34,994 nt of DNA. Source: Methylaequor sp002691245 (GTDB taxonomy: Bacteria; Pseudomonadota; Alphaproteobacteria; Methylaequorales; Methylaequoraceae). The notes under the pieces are model-generated. The model saw only the letters and a program-made list of their open reading frames with translations. It had not been told where the DNA came from and searched no databases. The stretch's first letter is position 1. Every line of letters starts with the position of its first letter. Shown piece after piece: positions 1-8,193 of the stretch. A program made the translations under genes and the position numbers. The stretch is from contig NZHH01000057.1 in NCBI GenBank assembly GCA_002691245.1, forward strand, positions 1 through 34,994. The letters run 5' to 3'.

Positions 1-420
1 AACTCTCTCTTTTGCTCGAGTCCCCTCTTCGTCTCTTCTGATACCTGCAATAATACCTTTAAATTTTCTTTTACTAATTATTCTCTTTAAACCTTCGGTT
101 TTTCTTGCAGCAGATCTTGCAGCAGGTGGAAGAGATGGATCAATTTCTGAGAGAGGTGGACATTTTTCTTTTATAAGTTGAAGATTCCATAATTTCTCAT
201 ATTTTTCTCTAAAACTGTACATTTCTTGAAATTTTTTACCTGTATCAACATGTACTAGTGGGAANGGTATCTTACCCAAAAAAGCTTTGAAAGCCAACCA
301 GACCATAACATTTGAGTCTTTTCCTAATGACCATAATAAAGCTATATTTGGAATTGATCTAAAAGCTTGTCTAAGAATAAAAATACTTTCATTCTCTAAT
401 TTTTTAAGATTTATTTGCAT
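1..420 (-). CDS. cysD: Sulfate adenylyltransferase subunit 2 (CysD), 3' end cut by the window
   Basis: The frame runs from an ATG at 420 to the window edge, 140 codons without a stop. CysD is the catalytic subunit of the CysDN ATP sulfurylase, which makes adenylylsulfate (APS) from ATP and sulfate in the cytoplasm. Visible family features are the PP-loop SLGKDSNVM near residue 32, the conserved stretch HVDTGKKFQEMYSFRE near residue 63, KTEGLKR, and RRDEEGTRAKER at the end of the visible part. The start codon directly abuts the stop codon of the upstream cysH (421), so the two genes are co-translated; cysN would be expected beyond position 1. The frame was read directly from the reverse complement. 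One N lies inside. Family assignment is firm; the C-terminal third is not visible. Confidence 0.9.
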   Translation of the reverse strand, partial: MQINLKKLENESIFILRQAFRSIPNIALLWSLGKDSNVMVWLAFKAFLGKIXFPLVHVDTGKKFQEMYSFREKYEKLWNLQLIKEKCPPLSEIDPSLPPAARSAARKTEGLKRIISKRKFKGIIAGIRRDEEGTRAKERV

Positions 421-1119
421 TTAATTTTTTAAATTATAATGAATTCCACATTCTGTTTTAATTTTATTTGNCCACCGACCAGANCTTGGATTTTTGANGT
501 TANAAGACTTTACTGTACAATGNNTACAACCTATTGACAAATACCCTTTTGNAAAAAGTGGGTGTTTTTTNATTTTATTTTTAGAANAATAGGAATCAAT
601 AAAAGAGCGATTNACTAANGCTAANGGATTAATAACAACTTTACCATTTAATTGTTCAAAATTTTCTAAAAGCGATCTTTCACCCTTATGATAGGATTTT
701 CTTCCTGAAATCCAAGCACTATATTTTCTTAGTTCTTTATTAAGTGGAAGAACTTTTCTAATATTACAACATAGGTCAGGATTTGAATTCCATAAATCAT
801 CATGTTTATCAATCTCTGATAAATCTGATGGGTTTGGAAATATTTCTTTACAATTTTTAAANTTNAATNTTTTGATTAAATAGTTTTTATATTCAATAGT
901 TTCTTTNAATAAAAATTTTGTATTTATTAATATTATGGGAATTTTTGTGTCTATTTTCGAAATCATGTGGAGAATTATAGCTGACTCNCTTCCAAATGAA
1001 CAAACATAAGCAACATTATTTTTAAAAATCCTAGTGAGTGAAGCTATTAATATCTCTTCTGGATCAGAATTTTTAAAAGTATTATTTAAGTTTTTAAGAA
1101 AATTAGTGTCATCAACCAT
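421..1119 (-). CDS. cysH: Assimilatory APS reductase (CysH family, [4Fe-4S] type)
   Basis: 232 aa. It reduces APS to sulfite with thioredoxin or glutaredoxin as donor, after CysDN. The phosphosulfate-binding P-loop SFGxESA lies near residue 42. A double cysteine at C117-C118 and the pair C198-x-x-C201 form the CC...CxxC set that ligates a [4Fe-4S] cluster. In the CysH family this marks enzymes that take APS; PAPS-only enzymes lack it. The catalytic C-terminal cysteine appears in the ending ECGIHY. First gene of a cysH-cysD unit with zero spacing; ctaA diverges upstream across about 110 bp. Around twenty Ns fall in this gene and leave some residues unread, but none breaks the frame. Family certain; APS preference inferred from the cysteines. 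Confidence 0.9.
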   Translation of the reverse strand: MVDDTNFLKNLNNTFKNSDPEEILIASLTRIFKNNVAYVCSFGXESAIILHMISKIDTKIPIILINTKFLXKETIEYKNYLIKXXXFKNCKEIFPNPSDLSEIDKHDDLWNSNPDLCCNIRKVLPLNKELRKYSAWISGRKSYHKGERSLLENFEQLNGKVVINXLXLXNRSFIDSYXSKNKXKKHPLFXKGYLSIGCXHCTVKSXNXKNPXSGRWXNKIKTECGIHYNLKN

Positions 1120-1230
1120 ACTATTTNATAAATCTTATGACNTAATTTGTCAATAAGATATGTAAAATATTATNTACTACACAAATATTATGTATTTTAA
1201 TTTNAAAATAAAGAATTATTAATATTAATA

Positions 1231-2277
1231 ATGAATAAGAAACTTAAGAAAAACAAGCTTCGTTGGCTTGCATTAAATTTGTTTATGGTAGTGNCTATGG
1301 TTATAATTGGGGGCATTACCAGACTAACTGATTCAGGCTTATCAATGACAACTTGGAATTTTTTCAAAGGCACCATTCCCCCATTGAATAATAACGATTG
1401 GATAAACCTATTTAATCTCTATAAGGAATTTCCAGAGTTTAAATTNAAAAATTCTAATATGATTCTAGATGATTTTAAGAAAATTTTCTTTTGGGAATAT
1501 ATCCACAGAATTTGGGGAAGATTAATAGGATTAACTTTTTTTATACCTCTNATAATCATTTGGTTAAAAAACGGTTTCAATACCAATGAAAAAAAATTAT
1601 TAATTTCACTCTCATTACTAGGGTTCTTTCAAGGTTTCATGGGCTGGTTTATGGTAGAGAGTGGATTAATAGACAAACCAGATGTAAGTCACTTTAGACT
1701 TTCNGCCCACCTTGTTACGGCTTTTGTTATATATTCTATTCTNCTTTATTTTTTCTGGAATCTAATTATTGAAAAAAAACCTNTGGATAAATATTTGCNT
1801 AAGATTAATCANCATAAAAATAATTTTGTGGTCTCATTAATACTTTTACTTACAACTATCTCTGCCGGNGCCTTAGTATCTGGNACAGAAGCTGGNCTAG
1901 CTTATAATAACTTTCCNTTAATGGGCNACAANATTTTACCTCCAATTCTAATATCTAACGAATCNTATTTATTAAATGAATACTTCAATGANCAAGGTTT
2001 TCTTCAATTNNCCCACAGATTTTTNGCNACAATTACNCTNTTGTTTNTTCTTCATACAATATTTAAGGCTAATAGAGATGGGTTTTTTGAGGGTTTTAAA
2101 ATACTTTTCTACTTTTTAGTATCTTTCATTCTATTTCAATATACTCTTGGAATTATAATTTTGAAATTATACGTACCAATATCTTTAGGACTAATGCATC
2201 AAATTGGTTCTTTATTCATGCTTACTCTGGTTATAATTTCTATATCCGAATGTAACAAAATAAAAAGGGCGAATTAA
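1231..2277 (+). CDS. ctaA: Heme A synthase (CtaA/Cox15 family)
   Basis: 348 aa multi-pass inner-membrane protein that oxidises the C8 methyl of heme O to give heme A for cytochrome aa3 oxidase. Several hydrophobic helices are evident, the first at about residues 12-27. Family signatures seen are GGITRLTDSGLSM just after helix 1, then IPPLN, and the EYIHRIWGRLIG heme-ligand histidine motif near residue 91, followed by GFMGWFMVESGL, SHFRLxAHL and a C-terminal LMHQIGSLFML. The TRLTDSGLSM...IPPLN arrangement is typical of the alphaproteobacterial and mitochondrial Cox15-like type. Stand-alone gene with an ATG start at 1231; its stop codon sits in the loop of a hairpin terminator. Many third-position Ns occur from about 1790 to 2050. 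Confidence 0.92.
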   Translation: MNKKLKKNKLRWLALNLFMVVXMVIIGGITRLTDSGLSMTTWNFFKGTIPPLNNNDWINLFNLYKEFPEFKXKNSNMILDDFKKIFFWEYIHRIWGRLIGLTFFIPXIIIWLKNGFNTNEKKLLISLSLLGFFQGFMGWFMVESGLIDKPDVSHFRLXAHLVTAFVIYSIXLYFFWNLIIEKKPXDKYLXKINXHKNNFVVSLILLLTTISAXALVSXTEAXLAYNNFXLMGXXILPPILISNEXYLLNEYFNXQGFLQXXHRFXXTIXXLFXLHTIFKANRDGFFEGFKILFYFLVSFILFQYTLGIIILKLYVPISLGLMHQIGSLFMLTLVIISISECNKIKRAN

Positions 2278-2285
2278 CGCCCTTT
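2264..2285. terminator. Bidirectional intrinsic terminator between ctaA and the porin gene
   Basis: Perfect 8-bp stem AAAGGGCG / CGCCCTTT with a 6-nt loop that contains the ctaA stop codon. On the minus strand the stem is followed by a T-rich tail (TTTTTATTTT), and on the plus strand by ATTTTC. It lies between two convergent genes and can serve both; the tail is better for the porin gene. Confidence 0.8.
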
Positions 2286-2315
2286 ATTTTCAAATTGAAG
2301 GTTTACAGAGTTTTA

Positions 2316-3086
2316 TTAGAAACTTTTACCAATCGAGAATATGATCTGATCACTTTCTATATCTGCTCCATATCCGTCTACGGTAGTAAATGTCAATCCT
2401 AGATCTAAACCAAAGGCACTAGTTGAAATAGATGCTAAATAATCACTGTAAGAGTTTCCGCCTTCCATTTCAGCTCCACTAAATCCAGCAGCCCCTGCAA
2501 TTGTGAATGGTGTATTAGGAACAGCAATTTCAACGCTGACATTTTGATAATCGTAGTCGTCTTGCTGAAATCCTGCGGGTGAGTAACCATAGTAATATGA
2601 AATTCCGACATCCGTGATAGGATTCGGAACTGCCAAGCTCAATGAACCGTAATACTCAAGAAAATCAACATTTCTAGCACCATTAGCAGTATTTTCATCA
2701 GTCATACCAGGATAGTCGTAGTACAAAAAACCAGCATCCCATGAGAAATAGTCCTCTAGAAGTGGTACTGCTCCAGAAAAACCTCCATAGTAATCGAGTT
2801 CATTGCCTGAAAGGGTGTTTGTTCCACCTGAAACGTTAGAACCCCAGAATCCAACATAAGCATCTATATATGTATCGATTAATGTAACACCGTAGTCTAA
2901 ACCACCTTGAACGGCAGAATGACCATCATTTTGTCTTTCTCCTCTCCACACATATTGTGAATAGTATCCAACATTTGCTGAAATCTCACCATATGGTAGT
3001 TTATCTGGGAACTCAAATGAACTTGCTGGGTTAGAGAATATAAATGGTAGCGACATAGCTGAGCCTATTAAAATTTTTTTTATCAT
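2316..3086 (-). CDS. TorF-family putative outer-membrane porin
   Basis: 256 aa from the chosen start. A signal peptide is clear (MIKKILIGSAMSLPFIFSN, with a likely cleavage after ASS). The mature part alternates short aromatic-rich strands, as in a small beta-barrel. It opens with ANVGYYSQYVWRGERQND, the hallmark of the TorF/Gcw_chp family, and ends in a terminal phenylalanine (IIFSIGKSF) expected for BAM recognition. A frame from an upstream ATG at 3104 is possible, but the ATG at 3086 was chosen because AAGGAAAGG lies just upstream and the signal peptide begins there. Single gene, transcribed towards ctaA. The substrate is unknown. Family call is from the N-terminal motif and fold pattern. 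Confidence 0.8.
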   Translation of the reverse strand: MIKKILIGSAMSLPFIFSNPASSFEFPDKLPYGEISANVGYYSQYVWRGERQNDGHSAVQGGLDYGVTLIDTYIDAYVGFWGSNVSGGTNTLSGNELDYYGGFSGAVPLLEDYFSWDAGFLYYDYPGMTDENTANGARNVDFLEYYGSLSLAVPNPITDVGISYYYGYSPAGFQQDDYDYQNVSVEIAVPNTPFTIAGAAGFSGAEMEGGNSYSDYLASISTSAFGLDLGLTFTTVDGYGADIESDQIIFSIGKSF

Positions 3087-3102
3087 GATAATCCTTTCCT
3101 TC

Positions 3103-3140
3103 AATTAGATAGTAAATTCAAAATTAGATAGTAAATTCAA
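3103..3140. repeat. 19-bp perfect tandem duplication in the porin leader
   Basis: The unit AATTAGATAGTAAATTCAA occurs twice, head to tail, at 3103-3121 and 3122-3140, immediately upstream of the porin ribosome binding site. It also contains the upstream alternative ATG. The cause could be a recent slippage duplication; no function can be assigned. Confidence 0.9.
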
Positions 3141-3239
3141 AATGATTAAAAATTATGCATTATCAATATTTGTTCGATAATTAATCATTAAGATAAAGAT
3201 ATCTTGTGCTTTAATGAAAATCAAGTGGATTTAACAAAA

Positions 3240-3268
3240 TTGACACAAATAGATAATTCTGTTGTAAT
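3240..3268 (+). promoter_or_regulatory. Near-consensus sigma-70 promoter of the hopanoid operon with a dyad over the -10
   Basis: TTGACA (3240-3245), a 17-bp spacer and TGTAAT (3263-3268) match the sigma-70 consensus in 11 of 12 positions. Transcription would start near 3275, about 60 nt before the hpnB start. The -10 is embedded in the inverted repeat TTGTAA-TT-TTACAA (3262-3275), a possible operator for a repressor. Confidence 0.65.
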
Positions 3269-3334
3269 TTTACAACAAATTTGTTTGCTAGCTCCAAACG
3301 TTGTATAAACAGTAAAATTTAAATCTCAAAGGTT

Positions 3335-4519
3335 GTGGAATTTTTACTTAACATTTCTTATTTAGTTTTTGCTTCTTGGGTCTATTTGATCTTTATCCAT
3401 GGAAGGCATGAACTCATAAATGACGATCTTTTCTGGAGTAACAAAATTATTTTTGAAGAAAAAGTCCCTGGTAATCAGAGGATAGATAACAACTCAGATT
3501 CAGTCTGCGTTATAATACCAGCTAGAAATGAGGAAAAAACCATTAAAAAAACTTTAGACTCAATCAAAAATCAAAACTACAAAAATATTAATGTGATTGT
3601 TGTTGATGACCACAGTTCAGATAAAACATCTGAAATAGTTAAAATGTTTAAAAAATCATTTAAAAAAGTTGAATTAATAACTGGGAAAGATTTACCATCT
3701 GGGTGGGTTGGAAAGACCTGGGCGTTAAAGCAAGGAGTTGACGCTGCAAATAAAAAAAAATTTGATTATTACTTATTTCTTGATTCAGACATTAGCTTAT
3801 CACAAGACTTACTTAATAATGTGATCTGTTTTATAAAAACCCAAAACTACATAATGATTTCATTAATGGCTAAATTAAACTGTGATACATTCTGGGAAAA
3901 GCTCCTCATACCTCCTTTTATTTTTTTCTTTCAAAAAATGTATCCTTTTAATCTAGTAAATAAAAAAACATCGTCTTTTGCTGCTGCGGCCGGTGGATTT
4001 ATTTTTTGCAAAGCCTCAGTATTTAATAATGATAATTTATATAATAAAATTAAAAATAAACTCATTGATGATTGCAATATTGCAAAACTTTTAAAACAAA
4101 CTGGAAATATTTGGCTTGGCCTAACAAAGAAAGTAGAAAGTGGACGAAGCTATAATGATCTCAAAAGCATATGGCGTATGGTTTCACGAACGGCTTTTGA
4201 ACAGCTAAAACATTCATTTTTATTGCTTTTTATATGTGTTTTGGGGCTCGCGTTAATATATCTTACCCCTATTTTTATCTTAGTTCTCTCGATATTTTTA
4301 AAATTTGATAAGGAGTTTTTTCACCTTTTTTTCCTTAATTTTTCATCCTTTGGGATGATGCTAATAATTATTATGCCTACACTAAATTTCTATAAAGTAG
4401 AAAAAGTATTTGCATTAGCCCTTCCTTTAAGCGCAACATTATATATTTGTATGACAGTCACATCAGCGTTAAATTATAAATTACTAAATGGTAATATCTG
4501 GAAAGGAAGAAAGTATTAA
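3335..4519 (+). CDS. hpnB: Hopene-associated glycosyltransferase HpnB (GT2)
   Basis: 394 aa. An N-terminal hydrophobic helix (about residues 2-20) is followed by a GT-A glycosyltransferase 2 domain: CVIIPARNEEKTIKKTL near residue 58, VIVVDDHSSDKT near residue 88, and the DxD-like FLDSDISL near residue 148. DDCNIAKLLK near residue 250 and a QxxRW-like region (SIWRMVSRTAFEQ) follow, then several C-terminal membrane helices. HpnB-type enzymes are found in hopanoid clusters, and a role in sugar addition to the hopanoid side chain is proposed. The only start in frame is a GTG at 3335, since an upstream stop lies at 3320; its AAAGG is unusually close. First gene of the operon; it overlaps hpnC by 32 nt. 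Confidence 0.88.
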   Translation: MEFLLNISYLVFASWVYLIFIHGRHELINDDLFWSNKIIFEEKVPGNQRIDNNSDSVCVIIPARNEEKTIKKTLDSIKNQNYKNINVIVVDDHSSDKTSEIVKMFKKSFKKVELITGKDLPSGWVGKTWALKQGVDAANKKKFDYYLFLDSDISLSQDLLNNVICFIKTQNYIMISLMAKLNCDTFWEKLLIPPFIFFFQKMYPFNLVNKKTSSFAAAAGGFIFCKASVFNNDNLYNKIKNKLIDDCNIAKLLKQTGNIWLGLTKKVESGRSYNDLKSIWRMVSRTAFEQLKHSFLLLFICVLGLALIYLTPIFILVLSIFLKFDKEFFHLFFLNFSSFGMMLIIIMPTLNFYKVEKVFALALPLSATLYICMTVTSALNYKLLNGNIWKGRKY

Positions 4520-5381
4520 GCAAATCAACGAACAATATATATCCTCACTTTTATCTGGAAAGAACTTCAAAGATGAAAACTTCCCAGTTGCTTCCTTTGT
4601 AATTAAAAAAAAAATAAGAAAAATAATCAGACTATTTTATTTTTTTGCGAGAACATCTGACGATATTGCAGATAATAAAAACATCAAATCAAAAGAGAAA
4701 TTAAAAATTCTGAATTATTTCGATAATTGTTTAAAAACCCAAGAAAAAACTAAGATTGATATTATAAAAAAACTAATTTCAAATTTCACTCATATAAAAT
4801 TTGCCAAAAAATATGCAAGACAACTTTTAGTTGCATTTAAGTTAGATGCAAAAAAAAACAGGTATGATAACTGGGGTGAATTAATTTATTACTGTAAATA
4901 TTCAGCAAACCCAATAGGAAGATTTTTCATTGAATTAACTTATCTTTCAAAAAAACTCGAGATAAAAGATAAAAAAATTATTTTCAAAGCCTCTGATAAC
5001 CTTTGTACAGCCTTGCAAATCATAAATCATATGCAAGATTGTCAAGAAGATTTTGTAAATCTTAATAGAATTTATATACCTAATATTTACTTTAAAAAAT
5101 ACACCGTTGGGATTAACATTTTAAAAACAGAAAGAAAATCATTGAAATTTGATAAACTAAAAGAAGAGATAATTAATAAAGTTGAAAAATTATTGGATAA
5201 TTCAACGATTGGTTTGAAATCAATTGAAATTTGGGGTCTGAAAAAGGAAGCTCTAATTATTTTAAATATTGCAAAAAGATTATGTTTTCTGCTAAAACAG
5301 AGAAATCCATTAGAAAAAAAAATAAAATTATCACGTATTGATTTGATTTTTTGTTTTATAAAAGGGATAATATATGATTAG
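4488..5381 (+). CDS. hpnC: Hydroxysqualene synthase HpnC
   Basis: 297 aa, phytoene/squalene synthase superfamily. HpnC converts presqualene diphosphate (made by HpnD) to hydroxysqualene in the three-step squalene route. The NFPVAS motif typical of HpnC is near residue 31, the first aspartate-rich motif DDIAD is at residues 58-62 within FFARTSDDIADN, and the second region NHMQDCQEDF is near residue 181. These bind the diphosphate through Mg2+. The product could be confused with HpnD, but the NFPVAS start and the position beside hpnB fit HpnC. ATG start lies inside hpnB in another frame, so translation is coupled; the stop is 35 nt before dxs. Very A-rich codon use, like its neighbours. Confidence 0.9.
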   Translation: MVISGKEESIKQINEQYISSLLSGKNFKDENFPVASFVIKKKIRKIIRLFYFFARTSDDIADNKNIKSKEKLKILNYFDNCLKTQEKTKIDIIKKLISNFTHIKFAKKYARQLLVAFKLDAKKNRYDNWGELIYYCKYSANPIGRFFIELTYLSKKLEIKDKKIIFKASDNLCTALQIINHMQDCQEDFVNLNRIYIPNIYFKKYTVGINILKTERKSLKFDKLKEEIINKVEKLLDNSTIGLKSIEIWGLKKEALIILNIAKRLCFLLKQRNPLEKKIKLSRIDLIFCFIKGIIYD

Positions 5382-5416
5382 TATTTATTTTTCTTGAAAA
5401 AAGGTGCATATATAAA

Positions 5417-7339
5417 ATGAAACTCCAAACCAATCTATTAGATAAAGTAAAATATCCCAAAGATCTTAAAGGTTTCAATGATAAAGAGCTGAAGATTTTA
5501 TGTAAGGAACTTAGAGACGAAGTGGTCGATGCTGTATCAGTAACGGGTGGACACTTAGGTGCTGGTTTAGGAGTAGTTGAGTTGACCGTAGCCATACACA
5601 GTGTTTTCAATACTCCAAAAGACAAATTGATTTGGGATGTTGGACATCAATGCTATCCTCACAAAGTAATCACAGGAAGAAGAGATAAAATAAGAACAAT
5701 TAGACAGCCGGGCGGACTATACGGATTTACAAAAAGAGCCGAGAGCGAATACGATCCTTTTGGTGCTGCTCATTCTTCAACATCAATATCAGCTGGTCTT
5801 GGAATGGCAGTTGCCAGAGATCTCAAAAAAGAGAACCACAATGTTGTTTGTGTTATTGGAGATGGAGCAATTAGTGCCGGTATGGCTTACGAAGCAATGA
5901 ATAATGCAGGCTCAATGAATGCAAGACTCATTGTAATCTTGAACGACAACGACATGTCAATAGCACCTCCTGTAGGAGCCATGAGTGCCTATCTTTCAAG
6001 ATTATTGTCTACCAAAACATTTCAATCTGCTAGGACGCTTGCAAAACACATGGCAAAAAAGTTTCCCAAAAGTTTCCAAAATATGGCTGCCAAAGCAGAT
6101 GAGTACGTTCGAGGCATGGTAACTGGTGGAACGTTGTTCGAAGAACTTGGTTTCTTTTATCTCGGTCCGATTGATGGACATAATCTTGATCATCTTCTCC
6201 CAGTTTTAAGAAACCTAGAGAAATCAAAGTGGGACGGCCCTGTTTTCCTTCATGTAGTTACAAAAAAAGGATATGGTTATGAACCGGCTGAAAAATCTGA
6301 GGACAAGTACCATGGTGTAAGTAAGTTTAATGTTGTTACAGGTGAACAAGTAAAATCCACATCCACAATACCCAGTTATACAAAGGTTTTTGCCAACGCT
6401 TTGATAAAACAAGCTAAAAAAGACAAATCTATAGTAGCAATCACAGCAGCAATGCCCTCAGGAACTGGCTTAGATAGTTTTCAAAAAGCCTATCCATCAA
6501 GAACATTCGATGTAGGTATCGCTGAGCAACATGCAGTTACTTTTGCCGCAGGATTAGCCTCAAGAGGCATGAAGCCTTATGCTGCTATATATTCAACTTT
6601 CCTTCAAAGAGCATATGATCAAGTAGTCCACGACGTTGCTATCCAATCTCTCCCAGTTAGGTTTGCAATTGATCGAGCTGGTCAAGTTGGTGCTGATGGA
6701 GCAACACACGCTGGTTCATTTGATCTGGCTTACCTATGCACGCTCCCTAACTTCATAGTGATGGCTCCAAGCGATGAAAACGAGTTATGTAATTGCATTG
6801 CGACATCTACTACCATTAATGATAAACCATCAGCATTTAGATACCCCAGAGGAGAAGGTTTAGGGTTAAAGATAAATGATCAACAAGAGATTTGGAAAAT
6901 TGGTAAAGGCAGGATAGTACGTGAGGGAAGTAAGATTTGCATCTTATCTCTAGGAACAAGACTTAAAGACTCCATTGTTGCATCTGAGATACTAGGAACA
7001 TATGGGCTCCCAACAACAGTTGCGGATGCAAGGTTTGCAAAACCTATTGATCAATTATTAATTACTCAATTAGCCAGAGACCATGAAGTACTTATAACTG
7101 TNGANGANGGTTCAATCGGTGGNTTTTCNGCACAAGTAATGTCCTTTTTGGCAAAATCCGGTGCACTTGATAAAGATCTGAAGTTCAGGCCAATATTCTT
7201 TCCAGATAAGTTTATTAATCATGGAAAACCCGAACAACAAAACGTCGAATGTGGAGTCGATGCTGATACTATAATTAAAACAGCAATGGGTGCAATGGGC
7301 ATCGCATTTCCTAGAAAGTTTTCTCTCGAAAGAGCTTAA
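5417..7339 (+). CDS. dxs: 1-deoxy-D-xylulose-5-phosphate synthase (DXS)
   Basis: 640 aa, full length for the family. DXS condenses pyruvate and glyceraldehyde-3-phosphate with thiamine diphosphate, the entry step of the MEP isoprenoid pathway. Seen are GGHLGAGLGVVELTVAIH near residue 43, the ThDP/Mg2+ motif GDGAISAGMAYEAMNNAG with the downstream NDNDMSIAPPVGA, IGPIDGHN-like LGPIDGHN near residue 252, and the catalytic glutamate in GIAEQHAVTFAAG near residue 363. A transketolase C-terminal domain follows. SD-like AAAGGTG precedes the ATG. It is inserted between hpnC and hpnD, so precursor supply is transcribed with squalene and hopene formation. Its base composition is less AT-extreme than the flanking hpn genes, as expected of a conserved core enzyme. 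Ns at 7102-7129 are all third codon positions. Confidence 0.97.
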   Translation: MKLQTNLLDKVKYPKDLKGFNDKELKILCKELRDEVVDAVSVTGGHLGAGLGVVELTVAIHSVFNTPKDKLIWDVGHQCYPHKVITGRRDKIRTIRQPGGLYGFTKRAESEYDPFGAAHSSTSISAGLGMAVARDLKKENHNVVCVIGDGAISAGMAYEAMNNAGSMNARLIVILNDNDMSIAPPVGAMSAYLSRLLSTKTFQSARTLAKHMAKKFPKSFQNMAAKADEYVRGMVTGGTLFEELGFFYLGPIDGHNLDHLLPVLRNLEKSKWDGPVFLHVVTKKGYGYEPAEKSEDKYHGVSKFNVVTGEQVKSTSTIPSYTKVFANALIKQAKKDKSIVAITAAMPSGTGLDSFQKAYPSRTFDVGIAEQHAVTFAAGLASRGMKPYAAIYSTFLQRAYDQVVHDVAIQSLPVRFAIDRAGQVGADGATHAGSFDLAYLCTLPNFIVMAPSDENELCNCIATSTTINDKPSAFRYPRGEGLGLKINDQQEIWKIGKGRIVREGSKICILSLGTRLKDSIVASEILGTYGLPTTVADARFAKPIDQLLITQLARDHEVLITXXXGSIGXFXAQVMSFLAKSGALDKDLKFRPIFFPDKFINHGKPEQQNVECGVDADTIIKTAMGAMGIAFPRKFSLERA

Positions 7340-7356
7340 ATTTTAATAAATAAAAT

Positions 7357-8193
7357 ATGTCAGTCGATGATCAAATCGAAGTCAAAAAATTAGTTAAAAA
7401 ATCTGGGTCCTCATTTTATTGGGGTATGAATATTCTTGATACAAAAAAAAAAAGAGCAATGTTTTCTATATATGCATTTTGCAGAGTAATAGATGATATT
7501 GCTGATGAACTAGAAAATAAAATTGAAAAAGAATTAAAATTAAATCTATGGAAAAAAAAGATAGATAATGTCTATGGATCAGTAAATTTNATNACAAGTG
7601 TTGAGAGAGAACTTAGANATTCTNTTAACAGTTATGATTTGGAAAAATCTGATTTTTACTCAATAATTGATGGTATGTTAATGGACGCTAAAGAAGATAT
7701 AAAATTTCCGTCACANAAAANACTAAATCTTTATTGCGACAGNGTNGCAGTTGCCGTGGGNTATCTATCTATAAAAATATTTGGATTATCAAAGAACGAG
7801 AAAAAATATGCTTTTTNTCTAGGAAGAGCTTTTCAACTAACAAATATAGTANGAGATTTNANAGANGACCTAGAGAGAGGGAGGTGTTATATTTCTTCAA
7901 ANTATTTCGAAAAATATGGTATTAAAAAAAATATAAAAACGATTTTNGATGAACCAAAAATTCAAAATATNTTTCAAGACATNCTNCANGAAGCAAATAA
8001 ATATTTTATTAAATCAGATGAAGAATCTAAAAAAATTCAAAAAAGGAAAATTATTGCCTCTGAAATTATGAAAANATTCTATAAAGCAATTCATTCAAAA
8101 TTATTCAAAAAAAGNATTAACTTAAAACAAAGAATTAAATTAAGTTCATTTGAAAAAACTTTTATACTCTTATTATTTTTTATTAGGTATTGA
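7357..8193 (+). CDS. hpnD: Presqualene diphosphate synthase HpnD
   Basis: 278 aa, squalene/phytoene synthase superfamily. HpnD joins two farnesyl diphosphates to presqualene diphosphate. SSFYWGMNIL near residue 18 and CRVIDDIADE with the aspartate-rich DDIAD at residues 46-50 give the first binding site. The second site is LTNIVxDxxxDLERGRCYIS near residues 161-179; Ns mask some residues, but the codons allow the family pattern RDxxED. The order hpnD-hpnE-shc and the paralogue hpnC upstream support HpnD. The gene starts 17 nt after dxs and its end overlaps hpnE by 44 nt. Roughly thirty Ns, with no frame break. An A11 tract near 7443 is in frame. Confidence 0.9.
   Translation: MSVDDQIEVKKLVKKSGSSFYWGMNILDTKKKRAMFSIYAFCRVIDDIADELENKIEKELKLNLWKKKIDNVYGSVNXXTSVERELRXSXNSYDLEKSDFYSIIDGMLMDAKEDIKFPSXKXLNLYCDXXAVAVXYLSIKIFGLSKNEKKYAFXLGRAFQLTNIVXDXXXDLERGRCYISSXYFEKYGIKKNIKTIXDEPKIQNXFQDXXXEANKYFIKSDEESKKIQKRKIIASEIMKXFYKAIHSKLFKKXINLKQRIKLSSFEKTFILLLFFIRY

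Noticed and set aside
5356..5625. Antisense frame over the start of dxs
   Set aside because: It lies entirely opposite conserved DXS codons, shows no family pattern and is a shadow frame.
6002..6412. Three short minus-strand frames inside dxs
   Set aside because: Overlapping shadows of the conserved DXS frame, with low-complexity or cysteine-rich nonsense sequence.
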